This document shows, in pieces, positions 17,779 to 26,160 of a stretch of 30,232 nucleotides of DNA. The stretch's first letter is position 1. Each line of letters opens with the position of its first letter. The DNA is taken from NCBI GenBank assembly GCA_946886065.1, contig CAMPHU010000033.1:1-30232 (forward strand), in the 5' to 3' direction. The position numbers and the translations under genes are program-made. The notes under the pieces are model-generated. The model ran no database searches, was not told where the DNA came from, and was given only the letters and a program-made list of their open reading frames with translations. Source of the DNA: an uncultured Massilia sp. (GTDB lineage: Bacteria; Pseudomonadota; Gammaproteobacteria; Burkholderiales; Burkholderiaceae).

Positions 17779-19095
17779 CTATTCCAGGACGCGCCGGCGC
17801 GATTCCACATCGACATTCAGGATCGCCAGCGCGCCCAGCGCCAGGAAGCCGGCCAGCATGGCCAGCGCCAGCGTGAAATGGGTCGCCATCACGGGCGCCA
17901 CCAGGGCCGGCGCGAACAGCCCGCCGAAGCGGGCCACTGCGCCGGCCATGCCCATGCCGCTGGCGCGCAGTTCGGTCGGGTAGACCTCCGGCGTGAAGGC
18001 ATACAGGGCGCCCCAGGTGCCCAGCAGCGCAAAGCTCATCAAGAGGGTCGAGCCGACGACCACCGCGGTAGTGCTGCCCAGGCTGTAGCACATGCAGCCC
18101 GCGGCGCTCAGCAGCAGGAAGCCGACCAGGGTCGGCTTGCGGCCCCAGCGCTCCACGCCATAGGCCGCCAAGGCGAAGCCGGGCAACTGTACCAGCGCCA
18201 GCACGATCAGGAATTCCTGGCCGCGCATGAAACCGAAACCCTCGGCGCCCAGCTTGACCGGCAGGTAGACGAACACGCCATAGTAGGCGATCGAGATCAG
18301 GCCCCAGGCCAGGCACAGCGACAGGCTGCGCCGGCGCAGCTGTGCCGAGAACAGCGCCGACAGCGGCTGCTTGTCCGCCACCGCCGCATCCAGCACCGGG
18401 ATCGCCACCTGGCGCCCGTTGGCGCTGGCCACCCGCTGCAGCACCGCGCGCGCCTGCTCCGCCCGGCCGCGGCGCTGCAGGTACATCGGCGACTCCGGCA
18501 CGTAGAGGCGCAGGACGACCCCGACCAGGGCCGGCAAACCGGTGACGAGGAAGATCACACGCCAGGCGTCCGGTCCCCAGCGCAGCGCGAACAGGGCCAG
18601 CACCGCCAGCGCCACCGTGCCGACGGCCCAGAAGGATTCGAGCAGCACCAGCCAGCGCCCGCGCCGGTCGCTGGGGAGGAATTCCGCCATCATGGTGTAG
18701 TCGACCGGGAGGGTGCCGCCTACGCCGACGCCGGTGAGGAAGCGCAGCACCAGCAGCCAGCCAAAATCCGGTGCAAAGGCAGAGGCCACGCCGAAGCAGG
18801 CATCGACCACCACCGCGGCCATCAGGACCGGGCGGCGGCCGATGCGGTCGGCCAGGCGGCCGAAGGCGAAGGCGCCGGCCAGCATCCCGACGAAGAACCA
18901 GGTGCCGGTCTGCAGGGCCCGGGGCAGCGCGATCCCGAAGGTGGCGGCGATCGAGGGCGCGCTGAAGCCGATCGACAGCACCTGCATGGCGTCCGCCATC
19001 CACACCAGGCCGAAGATCATGAAGAGGCGGTACTGGAACCGCCCCACGCCTGCAAGCCGAATGCCCTGTTCCACAGTGGCCGATGCGGTCGACAT
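17779..19095 (-). CDS. MFS transporter, sugar-porter/SV2-like group
   Basis: 438 residues, about 12 membrane helices. MFS motif A appears in both halves: GRLADRIGRRP (79-89) and YGVERWGRKP in the second. PESPMYL after the sixth helix is the sugar-porter/organic-acid-porter signature (PESPRYL), and FTPEVYPTELRASGMG in the second half is also typical of this group. It should move a small organic solute with protons across the inner membrane; candidates are aromatic acids, dicarboxylates or sugars, and the sequence does not decide. The ATG at 19095 is fixed by an excellent GGAGGTGA five bases upstream. No signs of an operon with the HlyD-like gene 149 bp upstream, since this gene has its own strong ribosome site and an intervening AT-richer gap. 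Confidence 0.9.
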   Translation of the reverse strand: MSTASATVEQGIRLAGVGRFQYRLFMIFGLVWMADAMQVLSIGFSAPSIAATFGIALPRALQTGTWFFVGMLAGAFAFGRLADRIGRRPVLMAAVVVDACFGVASAFAPDFGWLLVLRFLTGVGVGGTLPVDYTMMAEFLPSDRRGRWLVLLESFWAVGTVALAVLALFALRWGPDAWRVIFLVTGLPALVGVVLRLYVPESPMYLQRRGRAEQARAVLQRVASANGRQVAIPVLDAAVADKQPLSALFSAQLRRRSLSLCLAWGLISIAYYGVFVYLPVKLGAEGFGFMRGQEFLIVLALVQLPGFALAAYGVERWGRKPTLVGFLLLSAAGCMCYSLGSTTAVVVGSTLLMSFALLGTWGALYAFTPEVYPTELRASGMGMAGAVARFGGLFAPALVAPVMATHFTLALAMLAGFLALGALAILNVDVESRRRVLE

Positions 19096-19100
19096 GGCGG

Positions 19101-19108
19101 TCACCTCC
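19101..19108 (-). promoter_or_regulatory. Near-perfect Shine-Dalgarno of the MFS gene
   Basis: GGAGGTGA on the minus strand, 5 nt before the ATG at 19095. This fixes the start even though the frame stays open far upstream through the neighbouring gene. Confidence 0.8.
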
Positions 19109-19244
19109 GATTTCGCTGTTTTCCGGAGGCCAGCTTGCAGAAAAAAGCTTACGGGAACAGTGCTTTGACGCACGGTCAGGAGCAGTTGTTGAGCTTTATC
19201 CATCCCGCGCGGCCCGGGCTGTACTTGCCTACCGGATAGTACGA

Positions 19245-20615
19245 TCAGCCGCCGATATTCCTGAACGGGTCCAATGCCAGGTCGATCAGCCTGCGCTCCC
19301 GCACCACGATTTCCGCCGTTGCCGTCATGCCGTAGCGCAGCGGATAACTGGTCTCGCCGACCTTGTAGTGGTCCCGGGCCAGGGTCACCCGCCCTTCGTA
19401 CACCGGCTGCTTGCTCTGCAGCGAAGGCCTGGTCGCCGGAGAAATGAATTGCAGCGTGCCCTGGACCAAGCCGTAGCGCTGGTAAGGAAAGGCATTGAAC
19501 TTGATCTGCACCGGCTGCCCTTCGCGCACGAAGGCCCGGTCGTGCTCGGCGATCTCGATCTTGAGCACCGGCCTGGCGTTCTTGGGCGCGATCCCGCCCA
19601 GCGGCGCATTGGCCTGGATCTTGTCGCCGGGCTGGGTCGAGGTGATGTCGGTGATTACCCCGTCGACGGGCGCGACGATGCGCAGAAAGTTTTCCTTGTC
19701 GATGTTCTCGAACTTGATACGCGCCGCGGCGTCCGCCACCAGGCGCGCCGTCTGGACCTGCAGGCGCAGCTTGTCCTCGGCGTTGGCGACTTCGCGGTCC
19801 GCGGCCTCGGACTGCAGGCGCAGCCGGGTCAGCTCCTGTCCGCCGGCCTCGAGTTCCGACCTGGCCTGGCTCGACTCCAGGCGCTGCCGCGCACTGAGCT
19901 CCGCGATGCGCGACTGCGCCACCCGCATGGCGTTCTCGGCCGCCAGCTGCGCATTCTTCTTGCTCTCGACCTGCAGCTGCGAGACGCCGCCTCCGCCGGG
20001 CAGGGCGAACAGGCGCGCATATTTGTCGGCCTCGTCCTTCGCGGCGTCGCGCGCCCGCCGTGCGTCCTCGAAATTGGTGCGGGCTTCCTGCAGCTGGGCC
20101 TGCTGGCTTTGCGACAGGCTGCTGCTGCCCTCGCCGGTGCGGCGTTCGAGCTGGCGCGCCTCGACCTCGACCGCTTCCTTCAGCGCCGCCGCCCGCCTTT
20201 CCATCAGCGCCTTTTTGTCGGGAAACTCCTGCCATTCGCGTTCGGCATCCTCGAGCTTCAGCCGCGCTTCGAGCGCATTCCTGGCCGCCTCGATCGCGCC
20301 GCGGGCATAGATGCGCGCCACCACATCGCCCTTGTTCACCGGCTGCCCCTCCGCGATATAGATGTTGCTCAGCTCGCCATCGATGGGCGCATACAGGCGC
20401 CGCACCTCGGACGCCGGCACCAGGGTCCCGTTCGCCGTCACCAGGACGTCGGCGTGGCCGAAGAAAGACCACAGCAGCGCCGCCAGCACCAGCCCGACCA
20501 TGGTGTAGACCAGGGCCTGGGTATAGCGCCAGGGATCGGCGGTGAGGATGGAGATGCCCTCCGCGCTGTGGTCCTCGAGCGCCTCGGTCAGCGGAGTCAG
20601 GGTATCCGGTTTCAT
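19245..20615 (-). CDS. HlyD-like periplasmic adaptor (membrane fusion protein)
   Basis: 456 residues. A cytosolic N-terminus (1-30), one membrane helix (about 33-53, VYTMVGLVLAALLWSFFG), a split biotinyl-lipoyl domain (LYAPIDGELSNIYIAEGQPV at 74-93 and the second half IVAPVDGVITDITSTQPGD), a long alpha-helical coiled-coil hairpin between them (about 105-320, rich in Glu/Arg/Ala/Gln) and a C-terminal beta-barrel. This is the plan of HlyD/EmrA-type adaptors that join an inner-membrane pump to a TolC-like channel. No ABC or MFS pump gene is adjacent in the same operon. Its ATG overlaps the stop of the double-FHA gene in ATGA, so translation is probably coupled. It is the last gene of the minus-strand cluster starting at 26604. 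Cargo is unknown. Confidence 0.9.
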   Translation of the reverse strand: MKPDTLTPLTEALEDHSAEGISILTADPWRYTQALVYTMVGLVLAALLWSFFGHADVLVTANGTLVPASEVRRLYAPIDGELSNIYIAEGQPVNKGDVVARIYARGAIEAARNALEARLKLEDAEREWQEFPDKKALMERRAAALKEAVEVEARQLERRTGEGSSSLSQSQQAQLQEARTNFEDARRARDAAKDEADKYARLFALPGGGGVSQLQVESKKNAQLAAENAMRVAQSRIAELSARQRLESSQARSELEAGGQELTRLRLQSEAADREVANAEDKLRLQVQTARLVADAAARIKFENIDKENFLRIVAPVDGVITDITSTQPGDKIQANAPLGGIAPKNARPVLKIEIAEHDRAFVREGQPVQIKFNAFPYQRYGLVQGTLQFISPATRPSLQSKQPVYEGRVTLARDHYKVGETSYPLRYGMTATAEIVVRERRLIDLALDPFRNIGG

Positions 20616-22210
20616 GACTGGCCCCGCACCAGGGCCAGCCTGCGCAGCTCGCTGAGCGCATCGGCGTAGGCGTCGCGGTAGGCCGGCACATGGGCGGAGA
20701 TGGTCGCGAAGGCGCGCTGGTGGGCCTCGTTCTGTTCCTCCCATTGCTTGAGCACGCGCTCGACCCTGGCCCGGTCGGCCGCATCGCGCACCGGCGCCTG
20801 GGCTCCGCCCCGGGCGGCCACGAAGGCCTTCAGCTGGACGATCCAGTCGAGCTCCGCCAGCAGGGCCGCGAGCTCGGGATTGTCGCGGGCCTGGCGCCGC
20901 ATCGCGTCGACCCGGGCGCCGGCGCGCCGGTACTGGCCCGCCCGCACCGCCTCCATCCAGCCCGGCAGGCCTGCCTTGAGCACGGCTTCGGTCCCCAGGG
21001 CGGCCAGCCGTGCATTGCCGCGGTCGCCGGCCAGGGCCTGGCTGGCGCGCGTGGCGGCCTGGGCATAGGCGCCCTCGGCCAGCAAGCCCTCGATCTCGCG
21101 CTCGGGCCCCTTGACGGCGTACAGCGCCCAAGCCAGCACCACGACCAGCGCGAGCGCCGCCAGGCTCCAGGTGCGCACCCGCCGCAGGTCGAGCCGCCGC
21201 TTGCCGCCGAAGGCCTTGTACAGGCCCGCCGCCATGAGCGCGAACCTGCTTCCCGCGGCAGCCCCGTCCTCCGCCTGCGCAGGGGGCGCCGCCGCTGCCG
21301 GCGCCTCATCCTGGCCCGGGCCGGCCTCGACGCAGAAGATCTCGAGGAAGGAATCGGCGGCGGCAACGAAGGTGGTCTTGTCGGCCTCCGTCGCGGACGG
21401 CGGCGCGCCCGCCGGCGCGCCGATGCGGGTCAGGGTGGGATCGGCCTCGGTCCTTTGCACTACCACCCGGTAGACGAAGTGGCGGCCGCCGAAGGCCAGC
21501 AGGTCGCCGTCGTGCAGGGCGACCGCATGCTCTTCCAGCCGCACGCCGTTGACGAAGCTGCCGTTGGTGCTGCCCAGGTCCTCGAGATAGAGCTCACCGC
21601 CTTTCAGGAAGACGTGCGCATGGCGCCGCGACAGGTAATTCAGCTGCGCCGGGCTGGTCTCGCGGTAGCGCGCGAAGGTCTCGTCGGCCTTGCTCACCAG
21701 GAAGGGGAATTCGGTGACGACGATGGGCTGCAGGTCCTCCCCGCCCTGCTCCGGCCACAGCGTCAGGCTGGACGGCCGCGCGTGCCCGGCCGGCCGCGCG
21801 GCCTGCTCCAGGCGCACCCGGTAGGACAGCGTCTTGCCGAAGCCCACCAGGTCGCCGCTGTGCAGCGGCGCGATCGCCTGCTTCAAGGCGGCGCCGTTCA
21901 CCGTGGTGCCGTTCTTGCTGCCCAGGTCGGCCAGGTAGACGGCGCCATGCTCGCAAAAAATGCGCGCGTGGCGGCGCGACAGGTCGCCGGCAAGCTCGGC
22001 GGGATAGGCGTCGAAGGGCGCCTCGGTGCGGCCGATCGCGAACAGGCTGTCGGGGATGCGGATGGCTTGCAGTTCAGGATGCGACACCGGCTCGAGCACG
22101 ATCATCGCCGTCGCGGCCGATTCCGTGCCCGATTCCGTGCCCGGCCCGGCGCGCGGGCGCGCGGCCATCATCTCGGCAGCCATGACGCTGCGCTCCGTCC
22201 GGCTCGACAT
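20612..22210 (-). CDS. Transmembrane protein with two N-terminal FHA domains
   Basis: 532 residues. FHA1 (about 37-135) has the full phosphothreonine-binding set: IGR (59-61), SRRH (78-81) and GSKNGT (97-102). FHA2 (about 162-250) keeps SRRH (194-197) and GSTNGS (213-218) but has LVSK where the GR loop Arg should be. A linker with acidic-flanked Thr residues (ADPTLTR, EADKTTFV) leads to one membrane helix (346-366) and a helical C-terminal part of about 165 residues with TPR-like pattern, likely periplasmic. The protein probably docks on phosphorylated partners in the cytosol, such as the Ser/Thr kinase 5.7 kb away. It starts 3 bp after the NodT stop without its own clear ribosome site; the ATG at 22183 (GGAG upstream) is an alternative start. 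Residues 25-32 are a GTES duplication. Confidence 0.9.
   Translation of the reverse strand: MSSRTERSVMAAEMMAARPRAGPGTESGTESAATAMIVLEPVSHPELQAIRIPDSLFAIGRTEAPFDAYPAELAGDLSRRHARIFCEHGAVYLADLGSKNGTTVNGAALKQAIAPLHSGDLVGFGKTLSYRVRLEQAARPAGHARPSSLTLWPEQGGEDLQPIVVTEFPFLVSKADETFARYRETSPAQLNYLSRRHAHVFLKGGELYLEDLGSTNGSFVNGVRLEEHAVALHDGDLLAFGGRHFVYRVVVQRTEADPTLTRIGAPAGAPPSATEADKTTFVAAADSFLEIFCVEAGPGQDEAPAAAAPPAQAEDGAAAGSRFALMAAGLYKAFGGKRRLDLRRVRTWSLAALALVVVLAWALYAVKGPEREIEGLLAEGAYAQAATRASQALAGDRGNARLAALGTEAVLKAGLPGWMEAVRAGQYRRAGARVDAMRRQARDNPELAALLAELDWIVQLKAFVAARGGAQAPVRDAADRARVERVLKQWEEQNEAHQRAFATISAHVPAYRDAYADALSELRRLALVRGQS
22119..22142. repeat. Two tandem copies of a 12-bp unit in the FHA gene
   Basis: GATTCCGTGCCC occurs twice head to tail, in frame, and gives GTES-GTES in the disordered N-terminus. 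Copy number could vary between strains by slippage. Confidence 0.7.
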
Positions 22211-22213
22211 GCA

Positions 22214-23629
22214 TCAGCGCGCCGCATTGCGCACCTCCACGGCCGGCCAGCCGCCGCCCAGGGCCTTGTACAAGGTCACGGTGTCGGACAGGATCTGCTG
22301 GTGGTTGGCCAGCAGCGCCAGCTGGGCGGCCAGCAGGCTGCGCTGCGCCTCGAACACTTCCAGCTGCGACACCATGCCCTCCTTGAGCTGGGCTTCGACC
22401 TGGGTGGCCACCGTCGCCAGCTGTTCCGCTTGCGCCTGCAGCTCGACCCGCTGGCGGCGGTGGGCGTCCAGGTTGACCAGCGCATTCTCGACTTCTTCGA
22501 AGGCTCCCATGACCACGCGGCGATATTGCTGCTCGGCCACCTCAGTGCGCGCCTCGCTGGTTTTCAGGCGCGCTTTCACACTGGGGTCGAAGATCGGGAA
22601 ATTGATGCTCGGGAGCAGTCCGAAGGTGAAGGACTTGAGCAGCGAGCCGAGCGCGAAACTGGAGGTGCCGCCGCGCCCCGTCAGGCTGATCGACGGCAGC
22701 TGGGCCAGCTTGGCCTGTCCCACCAGGTCGTAAGCGACCAGGACACGGTATTCGGCGGCCACCACGTCGGGGCGCCGCTTGAGGAGCTCGGACGGCAGCC
22801 CTTCCGGCACCGTGGGCAGCTGCACGCGCTGCTGCAGCGATCCGGGCGCCACCTGGAGGTCGCCGGCGGGCGTGCCGAGCAGGGTCGCCAGCGCGTTCGC
22901 AGCCAGGGCCCGCAAGCGCTGCAGCTCGATCAGGTCCTTGCTCATCCGGTTGATCTCGGCGCGCTGCTGCATCACCCGGGTCTGGGGCACCAGGCCTTGC
23001 TGCATCATGGCGTCGTAGGCCGCCAGGATGTCCTTGTTCTTTTCCAGGGTCTTTTGCTGCTGGGCGATCTGCTCATCGAACTGCATGATCTGGAAATAGG
23101 TCGTCGACACATCCGACACCAGGCTCAGGTAGCCTGCGCGCCAGTCGGCCTCGGTGGCCTTGAACTCGGCGGTCTGGGCTTCCACGCCCTTGGCCACCTT
23201 GCCCCACACGTCGACTTCCCAGTTGACCTGGGTGCCCAGGTTGAACTGCTTGGTGAATTTCTGGCCGGTGCTCTTTTCGAAGCTGGCGCCGGCGCCGGCG
23301 TCCAGGGTCGGCAGGGCGCCGGCCCGCGCCTCGTCGATTTCCGCGCCGGCCACCCGGATGCGGGCGGCCAGGATCTTGAGGTCGAAGTTGGCGCCCAGCG
23401 CGCGCTCGACCAGCTGGTCCAGGTAGGGGTCGCGGAACTGCTTCCACCAGTCCGGCGCGATCATCTCGGCCGGCGCCACGGGCAGGCCCTGCTGGCTGGA
23501 CCAGGCCGTCTTGGCCGGGGTCTCGGGGCGCTGGTAGGGCTTCATGCTGACGTCGGCGCAGCCGCACAGCAGCGCCATCATGGCGCCGGCCAGGGCCAGT
23601 CTTCCTTTCCTGCCGGACCTCGGTTTCAT
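22214..23629 (-). CDS. NodT/TolC-family outer membrane efflux lipoprotein
   Basis: 471 residues. A lipoprotein signal (MKPRSGRKGRLALAG, then MALLCGC) gives a likely acylated Cys24; Cys at the -2 position of the lipobox is unusual. Two OEP repeats follow, with WWKQFRDPYLDQLVERAL near the start and the family hallmarks LLKRRPDVVAAEYRVL, LPSISLTGRGG, FPIFDP and NALVNLDAHRRQ. Such proteins form trimeric outer-membrane channels with a periplasmic helical tunnel. GGAGGGA lies directly upstream of the ATG. It sits 9 bp after the FHA-GAF-HD-GYP gene and 3 bp before the double-FHA gene, so it is expressed with them and probably pairs with the HlyD-like adaptor at the operon's end. Cargo is unknown. 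Confidence 0.93.
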   Translation of the reverse strand: MKPRSGRKGRLALAGAMMALLCGCADVSMKPYQRPETPAKTAWSSQQGLPVAPAEMIAPDWWKQFRDPYLDQLVERALGANFDLKILAARIRVAGAEIDEARAGALPTLDAGAGASFEKSTGQKFTKQFNLGTQVNWEVDVWGKVAKGVEAQTAEFKATEADWRAGYLSLVSDVSTTYFQIMQFDEQIAQQQKTLEKNKDILAAYDAMMQQGLVPQTRVMQQRAEINRMSKDLIELQRLRALAANALATLLGTPAGDLQVAPGSLQQRVQLPTVPEGLPSELLKRRPDVVAAEYRVLVAYDLVGQAKLAQLPSISLTGRGGTSSFALGSLLKSFTFGLLPSINFPIFDPSVKARLKTSEARTEVAEQQYRRVVMGAFEEVENALVNLDAHRRQRVELQAQAEQLATVATQVEAQLKEGMVSQLEVFEAQRSLLAAQLALLANHQQILSDTVTLYKALGGGWPAVEVRNAAR

Positions 23630-23638
23630 GGTCCCTCC

Positions 23639-25594
23639 TCATGTGCTGGCGCGCGCTTCACCGCTCTTCTCCCAGGCCTTGGAATCGACGAAGACCTTGA
23701 ACAGCCGCCCATCCAGGTGGCCGGCGCGGCATTCCTCGGCGATCAGGTCGAGCGCCCGCTCGGGCGGCACCGCCTGCTTGTAGGGGCGGTCGCGCGCGGT
23801 GAGCGCGTCGTAGATGTCGCTGATGGTCAGGATCCTCGTCTGCAGGCTGATCTGGCCGTCGCGCAAGCCCATCGGGTAGCCGGAACCGTCCAGCTTCTCG
23901 TGGTGGCCGTGGGCGATGGCCGGCACCCCCGCCAGCTCGCGGGTCCAGGGGATCAGGATCAGGAAGGAATACGAATCCGCCACATGCGCCTCGATCTGGC
24001 GGCGCTCGTCGGGCGTCAGGCAACCCTTGCCGATGTTGAGCGCGCTGAACTCCTCGTCGCTCAGCAGCCTGAATTCCGGATCGTCGGCGCCTGCGCAGGC
24101 ATGGCAGCGGATCGCGTCGAGCTCGGCGGGCGCCTCGGTGTGGGACACCGACGGTTCGTTGGCGCGCACGATCAGCTCCAGGAAGCCGTCCAGCCGCGCC
24201 CCCTCGGCCAGCACCTCGGCCTCGATGCGCTCGCGTTCGCGGCGGAACTCCGTCATGCTGAGCTCGCCATGCAGATGGCGTTCCGCCAGGCTGCGCCAGG
24301 CGTGGCGTTCGAGGCAGGCGCGCGCGTAGCGGAAGCGCTGCTCCAGCAGACGCATGTCGGCATGGTGCAGCTTCTTTTCCTTGCGCAGCACATGCTCGCG
24401 CACCCCCACCTTGCCGAAATCGTGCAGCAGCGCGGCGTAACGGATCTCGCGCAGCTGGGCCGGGCTGAATGCCGCGGCGCGCAGGCCCGTATCGTCGGCG
24501 TGCTCCATGGCCAGCGCCAGCGCCTCGGCGTAGCCGGCCACCCTGAACGAGTGGCCGGCCGTGACGGGGTCGCGCTCCTCGATCGCCTGGACGGAGGCGC
24601 ACACGAAACCGTCGAGCAATCCCTTGATGTCCGAATACAGCTGGAAGTTCTTGAGCGCCACCGCCGTCTCGGCGCACACGCCGCTGAGGATCTCGAGGTC
24701 GGCTTCCTGGAAGGCATACGGATCGGACGAGGTGTCGACCTGGAGCAGGCCCAGCACTTCATCGCCCAGGATCAGCGGCACGCACATGACGCTCAGGATG
24801 GCCTGGGCGACAATCGACTCGTGGGAACCGAAATGGCGGTCGGCCAGGGTGTCGACCGACAGGATGGCGCGCTTGCGCACCAGGACTTCGTCGACGATGG
24901 TATGGGAGATCCGCAGCTGGGCCGGGTCTTCCACCGCGCCGCCGCGGCGCCGGGCGGCGACCGGCCGCGGCGGGTCGCGCTCGGTCCCGCGCAGCATGAT
25001 GAAGGCGCGCTCGGCGAGCGGAAACAGGTCGAAGATCAGGTTCATGATCTTGTCGATCAGGGTCGCCTGGTCCGTGACGGCGCCCAGCGCGATGCTTACC
25101 TGGGCCATCGCGTGCAGCCGGTGCACGGTGTTTTCGAGCTCGCTGCGCGCGGCATTCTGGGTGTCCACCACCGGCGCGAAGCGGGTGGCGTCCACCGAAC
25201 GGGTGATGACCGTGGGCGCGCTGCCGCGCTCGGGCAGCATCAGCGAATGGAAGACCAGCTGGGCCGAGGCCAGCGCCAGTTCTTCGCCGTCGCGCAGCGC
25301 ATGCCAGTTGCCCGGCGGGAGGCGCTCGCCCGACACGAAGGTGCCATTGCGGGAATGCAGGTCCTCGATGAAATACGTGGCGCCGCGGCGCCGGATGCGG
25401 GCGTGGCGGCGGCTGATGGTTTGTTCCGGAATGCAGATGTTCTTGTCGTCCGCCAGCGCATCCTGCGGGCCGCGCCCGACCACCGCTTCGTCATGCAGCG
25501 GGAAGACGGCGGGCTTGCCCGATTCCGTCCCCAGCCATTCAATATAGGCGCTGACGGGTCCGGCGGCGGCAGAGAAGCTTGCATTCGGTTCCAT
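23639..25594 (-). CDS. FHA-GAF-HD-GYP protein, predicted c-di-GMP phosphodiesterase with an insertion
   Basis: 651 residues, soluble. FHA domain (about 20-118): VGRG (39-42), SRRH (61-64), SRNGT (81-85). GAF domain (about 155-320) with VMCVPLILGDEVLGLLQVD. HD-GYP domain (about 325-640): GHSFRV with His348, HDFGKVGV (391-398), HHEKLDGSGYP (564-574), DIYDALTARDRPY (593-605). The distance from HDFGK to HHE is about 173 residues, against roughly 60-65 in classical HD-GYP proteins, owing to an extra stretch (about 411-528) with a CHAC motif (497-500). HD-GYP domains open c-di-GMP to pGpG or GMP with a bimetal or trimetal site; the catalytic residues look intact. Start at ATG 25594, with AGGAG 9 nt upstream. 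It follows the DUF4399 gene by 36 bp and precedes NodT by 9 bp. Confidence 0.9.
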   Translation of the reverse strand: MEPNASFSAAAGPVSAYIEWLGTESGKPAVFPLHDEAVVGRGPQDALADDKNICIPEQTISRRHARIRRRGATYFIEDLHSRNGTFVSGERLPPGNWHALRDGEELALASAQLVFHSLMLPERGSAPTVITRSVDATRFAPVVDTQNAARSELENTVHRLHAMAQVSIALGAVTDQATLIDKIMNLIFDLFPLAERAFIMLRGTERDPPRPVAARRRGGAVEDPAQLRISHTIVDEVLVRKRAILSVDTLADRHFGSHESIVAQAILSVMCVPLILGDEVLGLLQVDTSSDPYAFQEADLEILSGVCAETAVALKNFQLYSDIKGLLDGFVCASVQAIEERDPVTAGHSFRVAGYAEALALAMEHADDTGLRAAAFSPAQLREIRYAALLHDFGKVGVREHVLRKEKKLHHADMRLLEQRFRYARACLERHAWRSLAERHLHGELSMTEFRRERERIEAEVLAEGARLDGFLELIVRANEPSVSHTEAPAELDAIRCHACAGADDPEFRLLSDEEFSALNIGKGCLTPDERRQIEAHVADSYSFLILIPWTRELAGVPAIAHGHHEKLDGSGYPMGLRDGQISLQTRILTISDIYDALTARDRPYKQAVPPERALDLIAEECRAGHLDGRLFKVFVDSKAWEKSGEARAST

Positions 25595-25630
25595 GTGATG
25601 AATCTCCTGCGCACGCACGCGCCATCCGGA

Positions 25631-26074
25631 TCACCTGACGGTGATCGTGATCTTCTTCGACATCACGGGCGGCGTATGGGGCACGTGGTCCGCGTCCCCC
25701 ATCAGCAACTGCAGCGTGTGCTTCCCGGGTGGCAGCTCGATCATGGTCTCGGTCTCGCCTGCGCCGAAATGGAGATGGTTGCGGTCCGAAGGAATGACCT
25801 GTCCCGCCGGCGGAAGTTCGGTATCGATCAGCAGATGATGGTGACCGGTATTGCTGAAGCTCACGCCCTTGGGCGCGACGCCCATGTGGCGCAGGCCGAA
25901 CCAGACGCGGAAGGGTTTCCCCGCCGGGAGCACCTCGCCGTCGCGCGGCCAGCCGATGTAGCAATAGGCGTTGGCGGGGGCGTCGGCGGCCAGCGTCTCG
26001 GCCGGCATGCCGGCGAACAGCGCGAGGCCGGCGAGGCTGCCGGTCAGGGCAGCGGCAGCGAACAGTTTGCGCAT
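25631..26074 (-). CDS. DUF4399 exported protein, copy 1
   Basis: 147 residues. Signal peptide (MRKLFAAAALTGSLAGLALFAG, cleavage near AETLAA), then one DUF4399 domain: YIGWPRDGEVLPAG, FGLRHMGVAPKGV, GHHHLLIDTELP, DRNHLHFGAGETET, GKHTLQLLMGDADHVPH and a final KKITITVR. Several conserved His residues (GHHHLL, NHLHFG, VPH) could bind a metal, but no function is established for the family. Expected in the periplasm. AGGAG stands 6-7 nt before the ATG. It lies 86 bp after a second copy and 36 bp before the FHA-GAF-HD-GYP gene in the same direction, so it probably belongs to the same operon. Confidence 0.87.
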   Translation of the reverse strand: MRKLFAAAALTGSLAGLALFAGMPAETLAADAPANAYCYIGWPRDGEVLPAGKPFRVWFGLRHMGVAPKGVSFSNTGHHHLLIDTELPPAGQVIPSDRNHLHFGAGETETMIELPPGKHTLQLLMGDADHVPHTPPVMSKKITITVR

Positions 26075-26160
26075 GGTCTTCTCCTTGTTCTTCGCGATGT
26101 TCGTGGCGACAGGCGGCCGCTTGCGCGTCAGCTGCGGGATGCCCGAAGGCGGGCCGTGGC

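Noticed and set aside
19096..20784. Frame of the MFS gene staying open 563 codons upstream through the HlyD-like gene, suggesting a fusion protein
   Set aside because: The strong GGAGGTGA five bases before ATG 19095 and the MFS family start point show the gene begins there. The upstream part overlaps the HlyD-like gene in another frame.
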